Assembly (NCBI GenBank): GCA_001606155.1
Contig: LODT01000016.1
Coordinates: 1 to 64,000, forward strand
DNA length: 64,000 nucleotides
From: Tieghemostelium lacteum
Taxonomy: Eukaryota; Evosea; Eumycetozoa; Dictyosteliales; Raperosteliaceae
Direction of reading: 5' to 3'
Shown in pieces: positions 1 through 11,400 of the stretch (positions within the stretch are counted from its first letter, which is position 1; each line of letters starts with the position of its first letter). Made by a program: the position numbers and the translations under genes. The notes beneath the pieces were generated by a model. That model made no database searches, was not told where the DNA came from, and saw nothing but the letters and a program-made list of their open reading frames with translations.

Positions 1-8
1 TTAGTATA

Positions 9-92
<84 letters not shown>

Positions 93-1297
93 ATAATGTT
101 GAAATTGAAATGGATTGTTTTGATTTTAAATTTTGAGTTATTGTTGAAAATATTCTATCCATTGAATTTTCAGTGTGCATAGATGGAGCAATTAAATCCA
201 AATATCTATCAACAAGAATTAAAGATACACCATGATAACTTTCCAATTGTTGTTGTTGTAATTGTTGTTTATCACTTGATAGATAATTATTCGATAGTAT
301 AGAATGTATCTCTGATGACATGTATTGTGAAAATGGACCAAGTGGATATATATTCAAGTCTTCACCATTAATATTACCCAATTTCAAATCAGTAATAAAT
401 GATAACATTGAATGTAAACATTTATGTACTTGATCTTGTATATCTATAGGTAGTTTATTTAATCTTTGTTCAATTGGTCTATATATATATATAAATATTA
501 ATATATTATTTTATTTGAATTATAAAAAAAATATAAAATTTATACATTACTTAAAATCTGAATTTAAAAAATAAAATGATGGAAATAATTGATTTTGTAT
601 TTGGTATTGTAAATAAATTTGGTAATAACATTGAATAATTACATGGAAAATATTCAATTTTACATTTAATATTATTATTAATATTTGATGATATTTTAGT
701 TGTTTCATTTTCATTATTACTAATATTATTATTATCATCATCTTCATCATCATCACTACTACTATTATTAATATTATTATTATCAATTAATTGTTGTTGA
801 ATATCTTGAAATTTTTGTAAAATTTGTTTTTGATATAATTCATATATTGGTTGTTTATATAATGGTTGTGATGATGTATTATCATTAATAGTACCACTTT
901 GTACTAATAATGTTGATAATTGTGGATGTGACATGTGTGAAATCTCAGACATTGATGTCAATACTAAAATATCTAAATCACCATTAAAACTTGAAAATTT
1001 ATGTACCACTCTATCAATACAATCTTGATATTCCCATAAAAAACTATCAATCATTAAAATAATCTGAATTGATTTACTATTATTATTATTTAATGATAAA
1101 TTATTTAAATTAAATTTTGATATTGGTAAATAACCAACAAATTTACATTTGTTAATTAATTTCTTTAATCCAATAGTTTGATTTATACATTCTGAAAATG
1201 TATTATCAATAAATAAATAGGTACAATCAATTATTCTATCAATTAAAACATTTTGAATTTTACTTTGAAAATTTTCAATAAGTTCAATATTATTCAT
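1..1297 (-). CDS. Sec1/Munc18-family protein, SCFD2-like (3' end outside window)
   Basis: The gene starts at the ATG at 1297 and runs off the left edge. Its second exon begins near 478, after an intron at 479-550. The downstream part reads LGPFSQYMSSEI and then SLILVDRYLDLIAPSMHTE, which is the Sec1-family 'VDRxLDL' signature in the form I know from SCFD2. Sec1/Munc18 proteins regulate SNARE-mediated membrane fusion, and SCFD2 is a divergent, poorly understood member. A run of about 27 Asn lies close to the window edge, and Ser/Asn/Asp-rich insertions occur near 700-790. The frame from the ATG meets a stop at 551-553, just before the intron donor. The frame one base over (LFPSFYFLNSDFK) joins exon 2 in phase, so there is an apparent one-base shift somewhere around 560-620. 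This could be an assembly error or a decayed copy. Family call moderate; exact coding frame uncertain. Confidence 0.6.
10..90. repeat. (ATT)n trinucleotide tract encoding poly-Asn
   Basis: An unbroken ATT repeat, read as AAT (Asn) on the minus strand inside the SCFD2-like gene. Tracts of this kind are typical of dictyostelid coding DNA and are prone to length errors in assemblies. Confidence 0.9.
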
Positions 1298-1675
1298 ATC
1301 ATCTTATTCAAATCAAAAAAACTTCAAAAAAAAAAAATTTTTTGTTTTTTTTAATTAAAAACACAATATACTGTTTCATGAACTGTCTAGTTTGACTATT
1401 TTTTTTTTAAAATGTTTAAAATTTCAATTGGAATTTATATAAATTTATCTTTTATAGAAATATTTCATTAATATTTAAACTTTTAAAAAGATAATTAAAG
1501 ATATTAGAAATGAAATTGAAAATTGTGGAAATCAGAAAAATTTTTTTTAGTGATGTGTGTAAAAATTGAATAAAAATCTATGTAAAAAAAATAGAAAATT
1601 TTTTTATCAAAAATGAAAAAAAAAAAAAGTTCGGCCTTTTAGTTTTTTAGCACTTGAATACATAACAGAAAAAAC
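1298..1675. promoter_or_regulatory. Divergent spacer between the SCFD2-like gene and rps3a
   Basis: An AT-rich spacer with A and T homopolymers and no credible ORF. It separates two genes transcribed away from each other, so it probably holds both promoters. I see no specific motif. Confidence 0.4.
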
Positions 1676-2753
1676 ATGGAGTGTGTATCTAAAATTTTCA
1701 TCTCAATACCCTCATTTTAAAATCATTTTAGAGATTTTCAAATATAATATAAAAATACAATACAATAATTTGGATAATTTAGCAATACAAAAAAGATAGA
1801 TAAAAAAAACCGAAAGAAAATACCAATCATCATATATTATATTATATTCTATGAAATCTATCAATTATAATTTTTGAAAGGGGATTTGAGAAATAAATTA
1901 TTATAGAGAAAGAGAGACTAACATAATATTGTTTTTTTTTAGTAAATCAAAAAAGAAGGGATCCAAAAAGGGTGGTAAAAAAATCGACCCATTTTCACGT
2001 AAAGAATGGTACGTTGTAAGAGCACCACCACAATTCTTCCCATCAGGTGCCAACAATCAAATTGGTTGGTCTCCAGTTAACCGTACTCAAGGTACCAAAC
2101 TCGCCTCAGATGGTCTCAAGGGAAGAGTATTCGAAGTCTGTCTTGCCGATATGAAAAACCAAGAAGAACAAGTCTTCCGTAACATTAAATTGAGAGCTGA
2201 AGAAGTTGAAGGCAGAAACGTATTGACTAACTTTTACGGTCTATCCCTCACCACTGATAAATTACGTTCTCTCATCCACAAATGGGCTAAATTGATTGAA
2301 TGTTTTGTCGATGTCAAGACCACTGATGGTTACTTTATCCGTGTCTTTGCCATTTGTTTCACCAAAAAGGGTAAACAACAAATCAAAAAGACTGCCTACG
2401 CCAAGACCTCCCGTGTCAAGGCCATCAGAAGAAAGATGGTTGACATTATCACTGAGACTGTCTCCACCAACGATTTGAAGACTGTTGTTGATTACTTTAT
2501 TGGTGGTCACTTGAATGGTGGTAACTCTAACACTCAAGTCACCTTAGCTGATAAAATCACCAAAGAAGGTTCTTTCATCTTCCCAATCCGTGACTGTTAC
2601 ATCAGAAAAGTTAAAGTCCTCAAAACTCCAAAATTGGATGCTGCCAAATTAGCTGAATTATACCAAGGTTCAGGTTCATCTTCTTCTGCTCCAGTTCAAA
2701 CTACTGAAGAAGTTGGCACTGTTGTTGAAAGACCAGAAGAAACTACTGCTTAA
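1676..2753 (+). CDS. rps3a: 40S ribosomal protein S3a (eS1)
   Basis: Structural protein of the small ribosomal subunit. The body from 1943 on encodes KKGGKKIDPFSRKEWY followed by the full eS1 sequence, ending at the stop at 2751-2753. The frame has no ATG at its 5' end. It begins right after a T-rich tract and AG at 1941-1942, so I infer an upstream exon. ATGGA at 1676-1680 is followed by GTGTGT and joins in phase to give MDKSKKKGSKKGG, which fits the basic start of the family. The model is join(1676..1680,1943..2753), with a 262-base intron and 271 residues. A first exon only a few codons long is common in ribosomal protein genes. The C-terminus has a Ser/Glu/Thr-rich tail. Codon use is less AT-rich than in the neighbours, as expected for a highly expressed gene. 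Identity is certain; the first exon is inferred. Confidence 0.93.
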
Positions 2754-3695
2754 AAACCAAATAAAAATCTTTTTCTCTTTTAATATTATAAAACAAAAAA
2801 TTATATCATTAAACATCTTAATATTCATTATTATTTTATTCAAATATTCTTTTATTTAACTTAATAATATTATAATACATTTATCTATTTCAAAATTTCG
2901 TAATTTTTTCTCACTTATAATTATAATAAAGTTATAAATAATATAATAATTAATAATATTAAGAATAGTATCAGTTAATTATAATTGGTTTAAAATAAAT
3001 AAAAAAAATATCTTCATTTATTATAACCTGGTTTTTTGATTAAAAAATTTTTTAAGATAAAGATTGGAATTTATACTAAAATTGAATTTCAGTTTTAGTA
3101 CCATACAATGAAAAAAAATAAAATTAAATATATTGCAATCGACAAATAAAGAAAATAGAATAAGAATTAGAGAAATTTCTTTAATTATAAGTTAAGAAAG
3201 ATAATAATTAGATATCAGAATTTTCGCCCTTCTTTGAGCGCGTTTGAGGCACTGTGTATTCTTGTATTTATCACAAAAAAAAAAATTTTCTCACTTTTTG
3301 AAAAATTGGTTTTTATTATTTTTTTTTTTCCCTACATTAATTTTTTTTTTTAAACACCAAGTCAAATAATTTCAATAATAATAATAGTTATTTTCAAAAA
3401 TTTCAATTTAATTAAAAAAACCATATTCTATAAAAATTAACATAAATTATCAAATATTAAATAATTTACAGTTAATTTTCCCAATTCCAAGTTAGATAAA
3501 ACATCAAATTTTCAATTTATAAATTTTAAAAATTCCATAGAACGGATTATTTAAAATACCACCATACTCCAATAACTTAATAGATAATAGTATTTTAAAT
3601 TCATAATTAATACAGTACCCCTCTATACTCTACTTTAAATTCAACATCAAAAAAACTTTTAAAACTCTACTCCCTTCCCCCTCTATACTATAAAT
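2754..3695. other. Spacer between rps3a and the ankyrin gene
   Basis: AT-rich DNA without a supported gene. A short patch of higher GC at about 3224-3262 (contains CGCCCTTCTTTGAGCGCG) stands out but matches no RNA family I recognise. The last 60 bases before 3696 are pyrimidine-rich (CTCCCTTCCCCCTC), as in many dictyostelid core promoters. Confidence 0.35.
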
Positions 3696-4544
3696 ATGTC
3701 CTCCCACCCAGGTTCCAATAATGCCATTGTTGGCAATAGCCAACAAATTAATAATAATAATAATGATAATCAATATTTTGATCCTTCGGGATCAAAAGCA
3801 GCAACAACAACAACGATAACAAATATACAAATTATAGAATCATTTAGAATTATGGATATTTTATTACAATTCTTTTTAGCTAAAGAATTTTCAACCATCT
3901 CAAGTTTAGTAGAATCTGGAAAAGTAAATGTAAATGTACAAAACCAAGATGGTTTATCACTTTTACATCTATCAGTCAGTCAAAATAATTTGGAATTTAG
4001 TAGATATCTAATCAGCAAAGGTGCCAATGTTAATATTATGGATATCAGTCAAATTACTCCTCTCCACAATGCATGTGCAAATGGATCTCTACCTTTGGTA
4101 GAATTACTAGTTCGTTCTGGTGCCAATATCAACACTTGTGATGAAGAAGGTGATTCACCATGTCATTATGCCATTAGAGAATCTCAAGATCAAGTCCTGG
4201 AATTTCTCATCAATCAATGTAAAGCCAATGTCAATGCCTCCAACGATGAAGGTGAATCCCTTTTACATTTGGCTTGTGGTCTTGGTGAATTAAAATCAAC
4301 TCAGGTTCTTTTACGTGCGGGTGCTCAAATTAATCTACGAGATGAATGTGGCCAAACTCCACTTTGTGAAGCCAAAAATAATAATCATTGTCAAATTGTT
4401 GATTTGTTATCTCAATTTTCATCAAATAACAAACAACAACAACAACAACAACAACAAAATGAACATACCTCTCAATTCCCATTCCAAGATTATAAAGATA
4501 TGCATTATGGTTCCACTCCAATCTATGCTTCTTACTATTTTTAG
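3696..4544 (+). CDS. Ankyrin-repeat protein
   Basis: An intronless gene of 282 codons. Residues 1-45 are low complexity (Asn and Thr runs). From about residue 75 to 245 there are five ankyrin repeats, shown by DGLSLLHLSVSQNN, QITPLHNACANGS, EGDSPCHYAIRES, EGESLLHLACGLGE and CGQTPLCEAKNN, with linking 'GANVN/GANIN/GAQIN' turns. A poly-Gln stretch follows, then a short unrelated tail. Ankyrin repeats mediate protein-protein binding, and there is no catalytic domain to suggest a specific role. The ATG at 3696 is the first in frame and follows the pyrimidine-rich leader. A second ankyrin gene lies at the right edge of the window but is not obviously a close paralogue. Confidence 0.85.
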   Translation: MSSHPGSNNAIVGNSQQINNNNNDNQYFDPSGSKAATTTTITNIQIIESFRIMDILLQFFLAKEFSTISSLVESGKVNVNVQNQDGLSLLHLSVSQNNLEFSRYLISKGANVNIMDISQITPLHNACANGSLPLVELLVRSGANINTCDEEGDSPCHYAIRESQDQVLEFLINQCKANVNASNDEGESLLHLACGLGELKSTQVLLRAGAQINLRDECGQTPLCEAKNNNHCQIVDLLSQFSSNNKQQQQQQQQNEHTSQFPFQDYKDMHYGSTPIYASYYF

Positions 4545-4700
4545 AATAGTAATAGTATCACTAAAATTCACTCAAATTTGATCAATATTTCAAAATCATT
4601 TAAAAATCATTTGTACATTTTTTTTTCCTTAACCCAACCGTCTATATACTTCCCTATCAAAATACTCACAATTTAATTAAATAATTTTAAATAATAATTA

Positions 4701-5811
4701 TTATTTATTTGACGATTTAATCTTTTTACTTGATTTCTTTTTTTTTTCTTTTTCTTCTTCTTCTTCTTCTTCTTCTTTTTCATTATCATTAGAATTTAAA
4801 TTTTTAATACCAGTTGGACATTGATTATTTACAGAACATGCTAAACATTTTGGTTTTTGTGGTAAACAAATAGTTTGACCAAAGCCCACCAATAATAAAT
4901 TTACTTGATCCCATCTATCTTTTGGTAACCAAGATTCTAATGATTTTCTAGTTTCTTCAGGTTGTGTAGTATTTACCCATCCTAATCTATTGGAAATTCT
5001 GTGCATATGTGTATCTACTGCTATACCTACCAATTTTTTCCATGCAATATTTAATATTAATAATGTCATTTTTGGTCCAATACCAGGTAATGCCATTAAT
5101 TCCTCATATGTTGATGGTACATCACTATCATATTTATCTTTTAAAATTTGTGATATCTTTTTTAAATATCTATTTTTTTTTTGTTTTTAATATATTAATA
5201 TTATAATATATGTATTAGTGTGGAAATCTCAAAAATTCATACATTGCTTTTCTTTTATAATATAAAACAGGATGTAATAATTCTTCAATTTTAGATTCAC
5301 TAGTCTTTAAAATATTATCAACATTTAAACCATAATCAATTAATTTCTTCATTGCAGCATGTGTAATTTGATCTTTAGTTTGTGAAGATAATAAACATCC
5401 AACTAATACATGAAATCTTCTTTCCTTATCTTCAAATTTATGATCATCAAATGATTCTGCACCCATTACATCCACAGGTGCCTCTGTTTCTTTTCTTTGT
5501 TTTTCAATTTTTTTCCAAACATCTTCCCATTCTGTTCTAGCTAGTGACATACTCTCAAATTTCTTTTTTGTATCTTCAATTTTTCTTTTGGTACCACTAG
5601 AATTTATCTTTTTACTTTCATCCAATGTATTTGTAGTAGTTGTGGTCGTTGTAGTTGAACTCAATTTTGTAAATTTTTCAGATGGTTCATCTTCATATTC
5701 AATAGTAATTGGTGATTTCTTGGATTGTTGTGAAGTAAAAAATCTAGACTTTATAATTGGTTCTCCTTGTGACATTCTCAATAAATAATAGACAGAACGA
5801 TATGAATTCAT
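4701..5811 (-). CDS. nth1: Endonuclease III-like DNA glycosylase/AP lyase
   Basis: Base-excision repair enzyme that removes oxidised pyrimidines and nicks the abasic site. The model is complement(join(4701..5169,5243..5811)), with a 73-base intron (GTATGA...ATAG) and 345 residues. The splice restores the run RKAIYLKKISQILKDKY. Key features are visible. The helix-hairpin-helix is LPGIGPKM with the catalytic Lys at about 223. The catalytic Asp is in VGIAVDTHMHR at about 242. The 4Fe-4S cysteines at about 291, 298, 301 and 307 have the C-x6-C-x2-C-x5-C spacing. Both catalytic residues and all four cysteines are present, so the enzyme should be active. Residues 1-30 are basic and hydroxylated without acidic residues, apart from one Glu, suggesting mitochondrial import; a second Met at residue 13 could start a nuclear form. 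The C-terminus is a Glu-then-Lys run resembling a nuclear localisation signal. Confidence 0.95.
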
Positions 5812-6960
5812 AAAATAAATGAGATTTTTTTATTTTTTTTTAAAATTTAAGTTTAAAGGGTTGTTATTATTTTAAATGAATTAAAAATAGAATGAAACAA
5901 TAAGTGTGGAGGTTGAGGAGAATTTAAAAAAATTGCATTGAGATTATTCGATCAAAAAAAAAAACTGTTTAGCATTGAAAGATATCAAGCTGAACTTCTG
6001 TTAACACCATTTGATTTTTTAAAAAAATTTTTTGATCAAAACCCTTTTCGTGTGCATTTGTAAACCTTTTTTTTTTTTTATCTCATTTACAAAGTATAGT
6101 TATAATTCAAATTTCACATAATTTAAAAAGAAGAAAGTAAATTTTAATCCATATGTAAGTGTGTTTAAATAATAATATTTAGTATTACCAATATCTTTAT
6201 CTAGATGCTATCTTTGCGAAACTATTCCTGATTGTCATCAATTCCGAGTTTTGATAATTTTTTTTTGTTTGAATTATTATAAAATGGAATGCCGTTTGAA
6301 CAAAATCTGATTTTTTTTTTTCATAAAATTTTTTTTTTTTTTTTAACTTTATTTTTTTTCAACATTAGACTCTTTTTAAAGGATTTTTTTAACTCATAGG
6401 AACAAAAATATATTTGTATAGTAGTAAATTGTAATTGTCAAAAACAAATCATTACTGAAGATCATTTCAAACACTTCCTTCATTCCTACAGATATTCACG
6501 TCAACAGGTCATAAATTCAATTCAAAAAAAAAGTTACATAATAGGTTCAACAATTACAGAAAAAAAAAAAACAAAGAGATTTAGTCAATTATCACATTTT
6601 TGTTTTTTCTTGATCAATCAAATTGTACCATTGTGCTTCTTAGTTGTTATTATTATTATTGCATTCCTCTATCTCTCATCTGTAAACTTATTCTAAAAAA
6701 AAAAAAAAGGTAAAAAAAAAAATATTTTTATTTGTTATAATTGTTGTAGGAAGTTGTGTTAGATCGATCAGTAACTATAACCATCTATTAACTTTCAGTA
6801 TATTAACATTTTTCTTTTATTTTTTTATTTTTATCAAAAAAAAAAAAAAAAATTCAATCCAACATCAGATATATTTAAATAAATAATATTTAATTTTTTT
6901 TCCCAACCTTCCACTCCACTCCCTTTCAAAATATAATAATAATAATAAAAGTATAATAAG
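5812..6960. promoter_or_regulatory. Divergent spacer between nth1 and gpbA
   Basis: About 1.15 kb of AT-rich DNA with many A and T homopolymers and no supported ORF. It must contain the promoters of two genes pointing away from each other. I recognise no defined motif or RNA gene. Confidence 0.35.
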
Positions 6961-8152
6961 ATGTCTACAGATATTTCAGAAAAAATTCAACAGGCAAGAA
7001 GAGATGCCGAAGCAATGAAAGAACAAATCAGAGCAAACAGAGATGCTATGAATGATACAACTCGTAGGTAGAAATATTAAAAACAATACATTTATAAAAG
7101 ACAATTGTACTAATGTTATTATAATACAGTTAAAACTGCTTCAAGAGATTTAGCAAATCTTCCAAAATTAGATGGTAAAATTAAAGTTAGAAGAAACTTA
7201 AAAGGTCATCTTGCTAAAATTTATGCCATGCACTGGGCTGAAGATAATATTCATTTAGTATCTGCCTCTCAAGATGGTAAATTATTAGTTTGGGATGGTT
7301 TAACTACTAACAAAGTTCATGCTATTCCATTAAGGTATGTCATTCATCACAAAAATTTTTTTTTTAACAACTACTAATTATTTTAAACTTTTTTTTTTTG
7401 ATTGATAAATTAATAGATCATCATGGGTTATGACATGTGCATATTCACCAACTGCAAACTTTGTAGCATGTGGTGGTTTAGATAATATTTGTTCAATTTA
7501 TTCACTCAGAAGTAGAGAAGTACCAATTAGAGTTTGTCGTGAATTAAACTCACACACAGGTTATCTATCATGTTGTAGATTCCTCAATGACAGACAAATT
7601 GTAACCAGTAGTGGTGATATGACCTGTATTTTATGGGATATTGAAAATGGTACCAAGATTACTGAATTTAACGATCACAATGGTGATGTCATGAGTGTTT
7701 CCATCTCTCCAGACAAGAACTACTTTATCTCTGGTGCATGTGATGCCACTGCCAAACTTTGGGATTTACGTTCAGGAAAATGTGTCCAAACTTTCACTGG
7801 TCACGAAGCAGATATCAATGCTGTCCAATATTTCCCAAATGGTCTTAGTTTTGGTACTGGTTCTGATGATGCTTCATGTAGACTTTTTGATATTCGTGCT
7901 GATCGTGAATTGATGCAATACACTCACGATAACATTTTATGTGGTATTACTTCTGTTGGTTTCTCCATATCTGGTCGTTTCTTATTTGCCGGTTATGATG
8001 ATTTCACTTGTAATGTTTGGGATACTCTCAAGGGAGAACGTGTCCTCTCTTTGCTTTCTCATGGTAATCGTGTATCATGTTTGGGTATTTCATCTGATGG
8101 TATGGCTTTATGTACTGGTTCATGGGATTCCGTTTTGAAAATCTGGTCTTAA
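6961..8152 (+). CDS. gpbA: Heterotrimeric G-protein beta subunit
   Basis: The beta subunit couples with gamma and many G-alpha subunits downstream of cAMP receptors and is needed for chemotaxis and development in Dictyostelium. The model is join(6961..7063,7130..7334,7417..8152) with introns of 66 and 82 bases, giving 347 residues. That equals, as I recall, the length of D. discoideum GpbA, and the sequence is nearly identical to it. The N-terminal helix ([19 protein letters not shown]) forms the coiled coil with gamma. Seven WD40 blades follow, with recognisable [42 protein letters not shown] and LKIWS ends. The first donor (C|GTAGGTAG) was chosen because it gives NDTTLKT in phase. Blade sequence and frame are intact. 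Very high confidence. Confidence 0.98.
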
Positions 8153-8491
8153 ACAATTAACAAAACAACAACAACAACAAAACAATTATATTGATAACAA
8201 TAACACGAAAACAAAACAATTAGAACACAAAACTATAACAATAACAATAATAACAACAATAACAACCAAATGTATATTTAATACTCTTCCCTTCAACTCA
8301 AACAATTCTTTACTTTTACCAAAAAAGTTTTTAAAAATAGCCCATCATAATACAAAAAAAAAATCCCTCCCCAAAAAATCCACAAAACTTATAAAAAGTT
8401 TAAATTTTTTCCTTAACAAAAAAATAAATTGAAAAAGTAATATTATATAGTTAATTCAAATATTAAACAATTATATTATATTTATTTTTTA
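8153..8491. other. Convergent spacer with CAA repeats
   Basis: The 3' flanks of gpbA and the B-box/Sel1 gene meet here. The stretch holds CAA/CAATAA repeats (8160-8270) and no ORF. Both transcripts probably end in this region; no discrete terminator can be named. Confidence 0.4.
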
Positions 8492-11400
8492 TTAAAAATA
8501 AGTACCTTCATATTTTAACATTAAACCTTTATAAACTTCTCTAGGATATTTATCCTTATTAATTTGAGCAAAAGCATTTCTTTCAGCTGATCTCTTTTTT
8601 TCTTTTCTTAGAATGGAATTGAGCGATGATAGCATTGCATTTGGTTCAGTGCTTTTACTTGCTTTTATAATTTTATCGCAATAATGTCCACAAATTTTAC
8701 ATCCTGTGTCTGTTGATCCCTTGTATAAAAAGTTAAATCCAATTTGTAAATCCGCAACAAGACCACCATTTTCACCACACATGATATACATTATACCAAT
8801 TTGTACAAAGGATAACTGGTATCTTTGATCACTCTTTAGTGCATTGATATTGTCATTAATGGATATATATTTCTTAAACCAACCAACTGATTCTCTATAT
8901 TCACCAATTTTCATGAGAAGGTAGGCAACTAGATAATGAGCATCTAAGTAACCTGCATTGGCAGCAGCATAGGCATAGTCTAATGCTTTCTTTGTATCTC
9001 TTGGAAGGTGATCTTCGTTAATGTACATCATTGCCAATTCATAATTGGCTCTGGGGTGAGCTAGTTCTGCTGCCTTCTTGTAGTATTTTATTGATTTTTC
9101 ATACAATTCCAATTCAGAGTATAACCAACCTATAAATGCCATAGTTGGTACATGTTTAAGTGCTTTAATTTCCTTTTTCTTGTGAATTTCTAGAGCATTC
9201 AATACACTTTGTTTACGTTCTTTTTTATGCTCAATTGCAAAGCATCCAAGATAGTTTTCAAATTCCAAATCTTTTTTAGTCTTGTCAACTAGGGACAATT
9301 CAAAAGACTGTGAACAAATGATAAAGTTTAAATCTGGTATTTGCCATTTGAATGATTTGCAACTGTTATCTACAAATCTTTGTACATTGTTGTTTCCTTT
9401 AGATTTTATCTCTGTTAGCAGCTGTGGAACCAACTTGTGAACACTTATATCAAATTTGGAATCTTTTCTCTTGAGATTAGGTGGTTTTGGACTCTTCCAT
9501 ACATTCTTGAATACTGGTGATTCAGGTACTTGAATATGACCCTTGAACAATGAGGACAATGTAACATTTTCTGCTTGTGCCAGTGGAATCATTGGTTTCT
9601 CTTTAAGTAGAGATATACTACTAACCAATGGATATGGTTTTGGTAGAGTAGATTTGATTTGATCACTGAATACCTTTTCATAAGGTGGTGGAATAGGTCT
9701 TGGTTTGGGTATGTTTAAAAGTTCTCTTTCTTCAGCTGAAAGTAATTGTAAGAGGTCGTCTTCATCTGGCTTAACTTCACCCAAATACTCAAGTCTCTCA
9801 CGTACCCAACATTGGTTATCATAAGCTTCTTCAGATCTTAAATCAATGATTGCTTTTTCAAAGAACAAATCTGCGAGATATAGACCAAGAGTACCATTAC
9901 ACTTTCCTTCAAGATACAACTCACCAATGGCATTCAATCCATTTGGATGGTTATTCTTACAAGCTTTCATATAACAGCTATAAGCCATTACCAAATCAGG
10001 TTCATCCATATATCTAAAACAATTACCTATGTCAAAATAGGCATGTTCCAAACCCAAATCTATAGCATTTTTAAACCATCTATAGGACTCTTTAATATTC
10101 ATTTCCACATAGTAACAATACTGACCGAGTATATAATTCGATTCAGCATTACTTTGAAATGCAGAATCCTTTAGATAAGTCAATGCCATATGAAAATCCT
10201 CTCTTAGGAAACCACCAATGATTGCAGTTGCTGATATCAGTTGTGCTCTTGGATTTCCAGTTTTTGCACTTTTACAATACCATTCCAGAGCCATATGTAT
10301 ATCTGGTTCAAGCCAATCACCACAGCCTCCATGATACATTACAGCTAGAAAAAAGTAGGATTGTGTGTGACCCATAGCTGCAGCTATCTTAAAATTAGAA
10401 AATGCATTAAAAAAGTTTACTGGTATTAGTTCACCATCATAATTAAGTCTACCTAGATCGAATGCAGCTTGAGGATCACCAAGGCCAATTGCATCGGTAA
10501 GATGTGTTACAGCCATCTTTAAATTACCTTCAAATACACAAGTTTTTGCTTTCAACTGACAGGATTCAATGGTTTTTTTCTCAACAATTGGTACTACTAT
10601 CTCTTCTTTCTTTTTGGCAGCAGCAGCAGCAGCAGCTTCTTCATCCTTTTTCTTTTGTTCTTCAGCTTTATCTACTGGTTTATCCTTATCTTTACCTTTA
10701 GCTTTTTTACTACTAGGTTTTTTTGCTTCACCAGTGGATTTTTCCTTTTCCTTTTCTATTCTAGCATTTTCCTTTTTCACTTTCTTTGCTTCTTTTCTTA
10801 ATTTTTCTTTTTCCTTTTTAATAGTCTTCTTATCTTTTTTTACATCTACTGCAGCTGCAGTGGAGGTAGTCGTAGCAGTGGTTGTTGTATTTGTTGTAGT
10901 TGTTGTAGTTGGATTTTCCTTCTCTTTATCCTTTTCCTCGTCTTCTTCTTTATCTTTTTCTTTTTCTTTATCTTTATCTTTTTTTGATTTTTTTGGTTCT
11001 TCTAGTTTACCAAAATAGTAGTTGTCTATACCACCAACATTGGAAGGTGGTTTATTTTCACTATCCAATCTTGGTAATAGAGTTGTAAAGGTGAGAAGAT
11101 TGGTGATTTTTTTTGTATTGTTGGTTTCTACCATGGTCTCCGAAGAAGTGGTTTTAAATGTTGGGTTCAATGATGGTTGACACAAATGATAAAGTTGGTT
11201 AAGATTATTAGAGGTATTTGGAGACTGTGGTGACCAAATATTTTTATTACTTGGACTTATAATTCTCTGAGTTTCAGTTGGTGATGGTGCAAATCTTCTC
11301 TGAATTTTAATAACATTGTCTTTAGGTGTGTATTCTAACAGAGGAAAGAATCCAATTTCATGAGCAAAATGGTAGGTTTCATAGCAGACATCACAGACAA

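Noticed and set aside
6180-6290. Possible C/D-box snoRNA near CTAGATGCTATC
   Set aside because: A TGATGA-like box occurs on the minus strand but no properly spaced D box or terminal stem goes with it.
10569-11018. Plus-strand ORF rich in Phe, Ser and Val opposite the B-box/Sel1 gene
   Set aside because: It is the complement of the Lys/Glu-rich segment of that gene; composition follows from the opposite strand.
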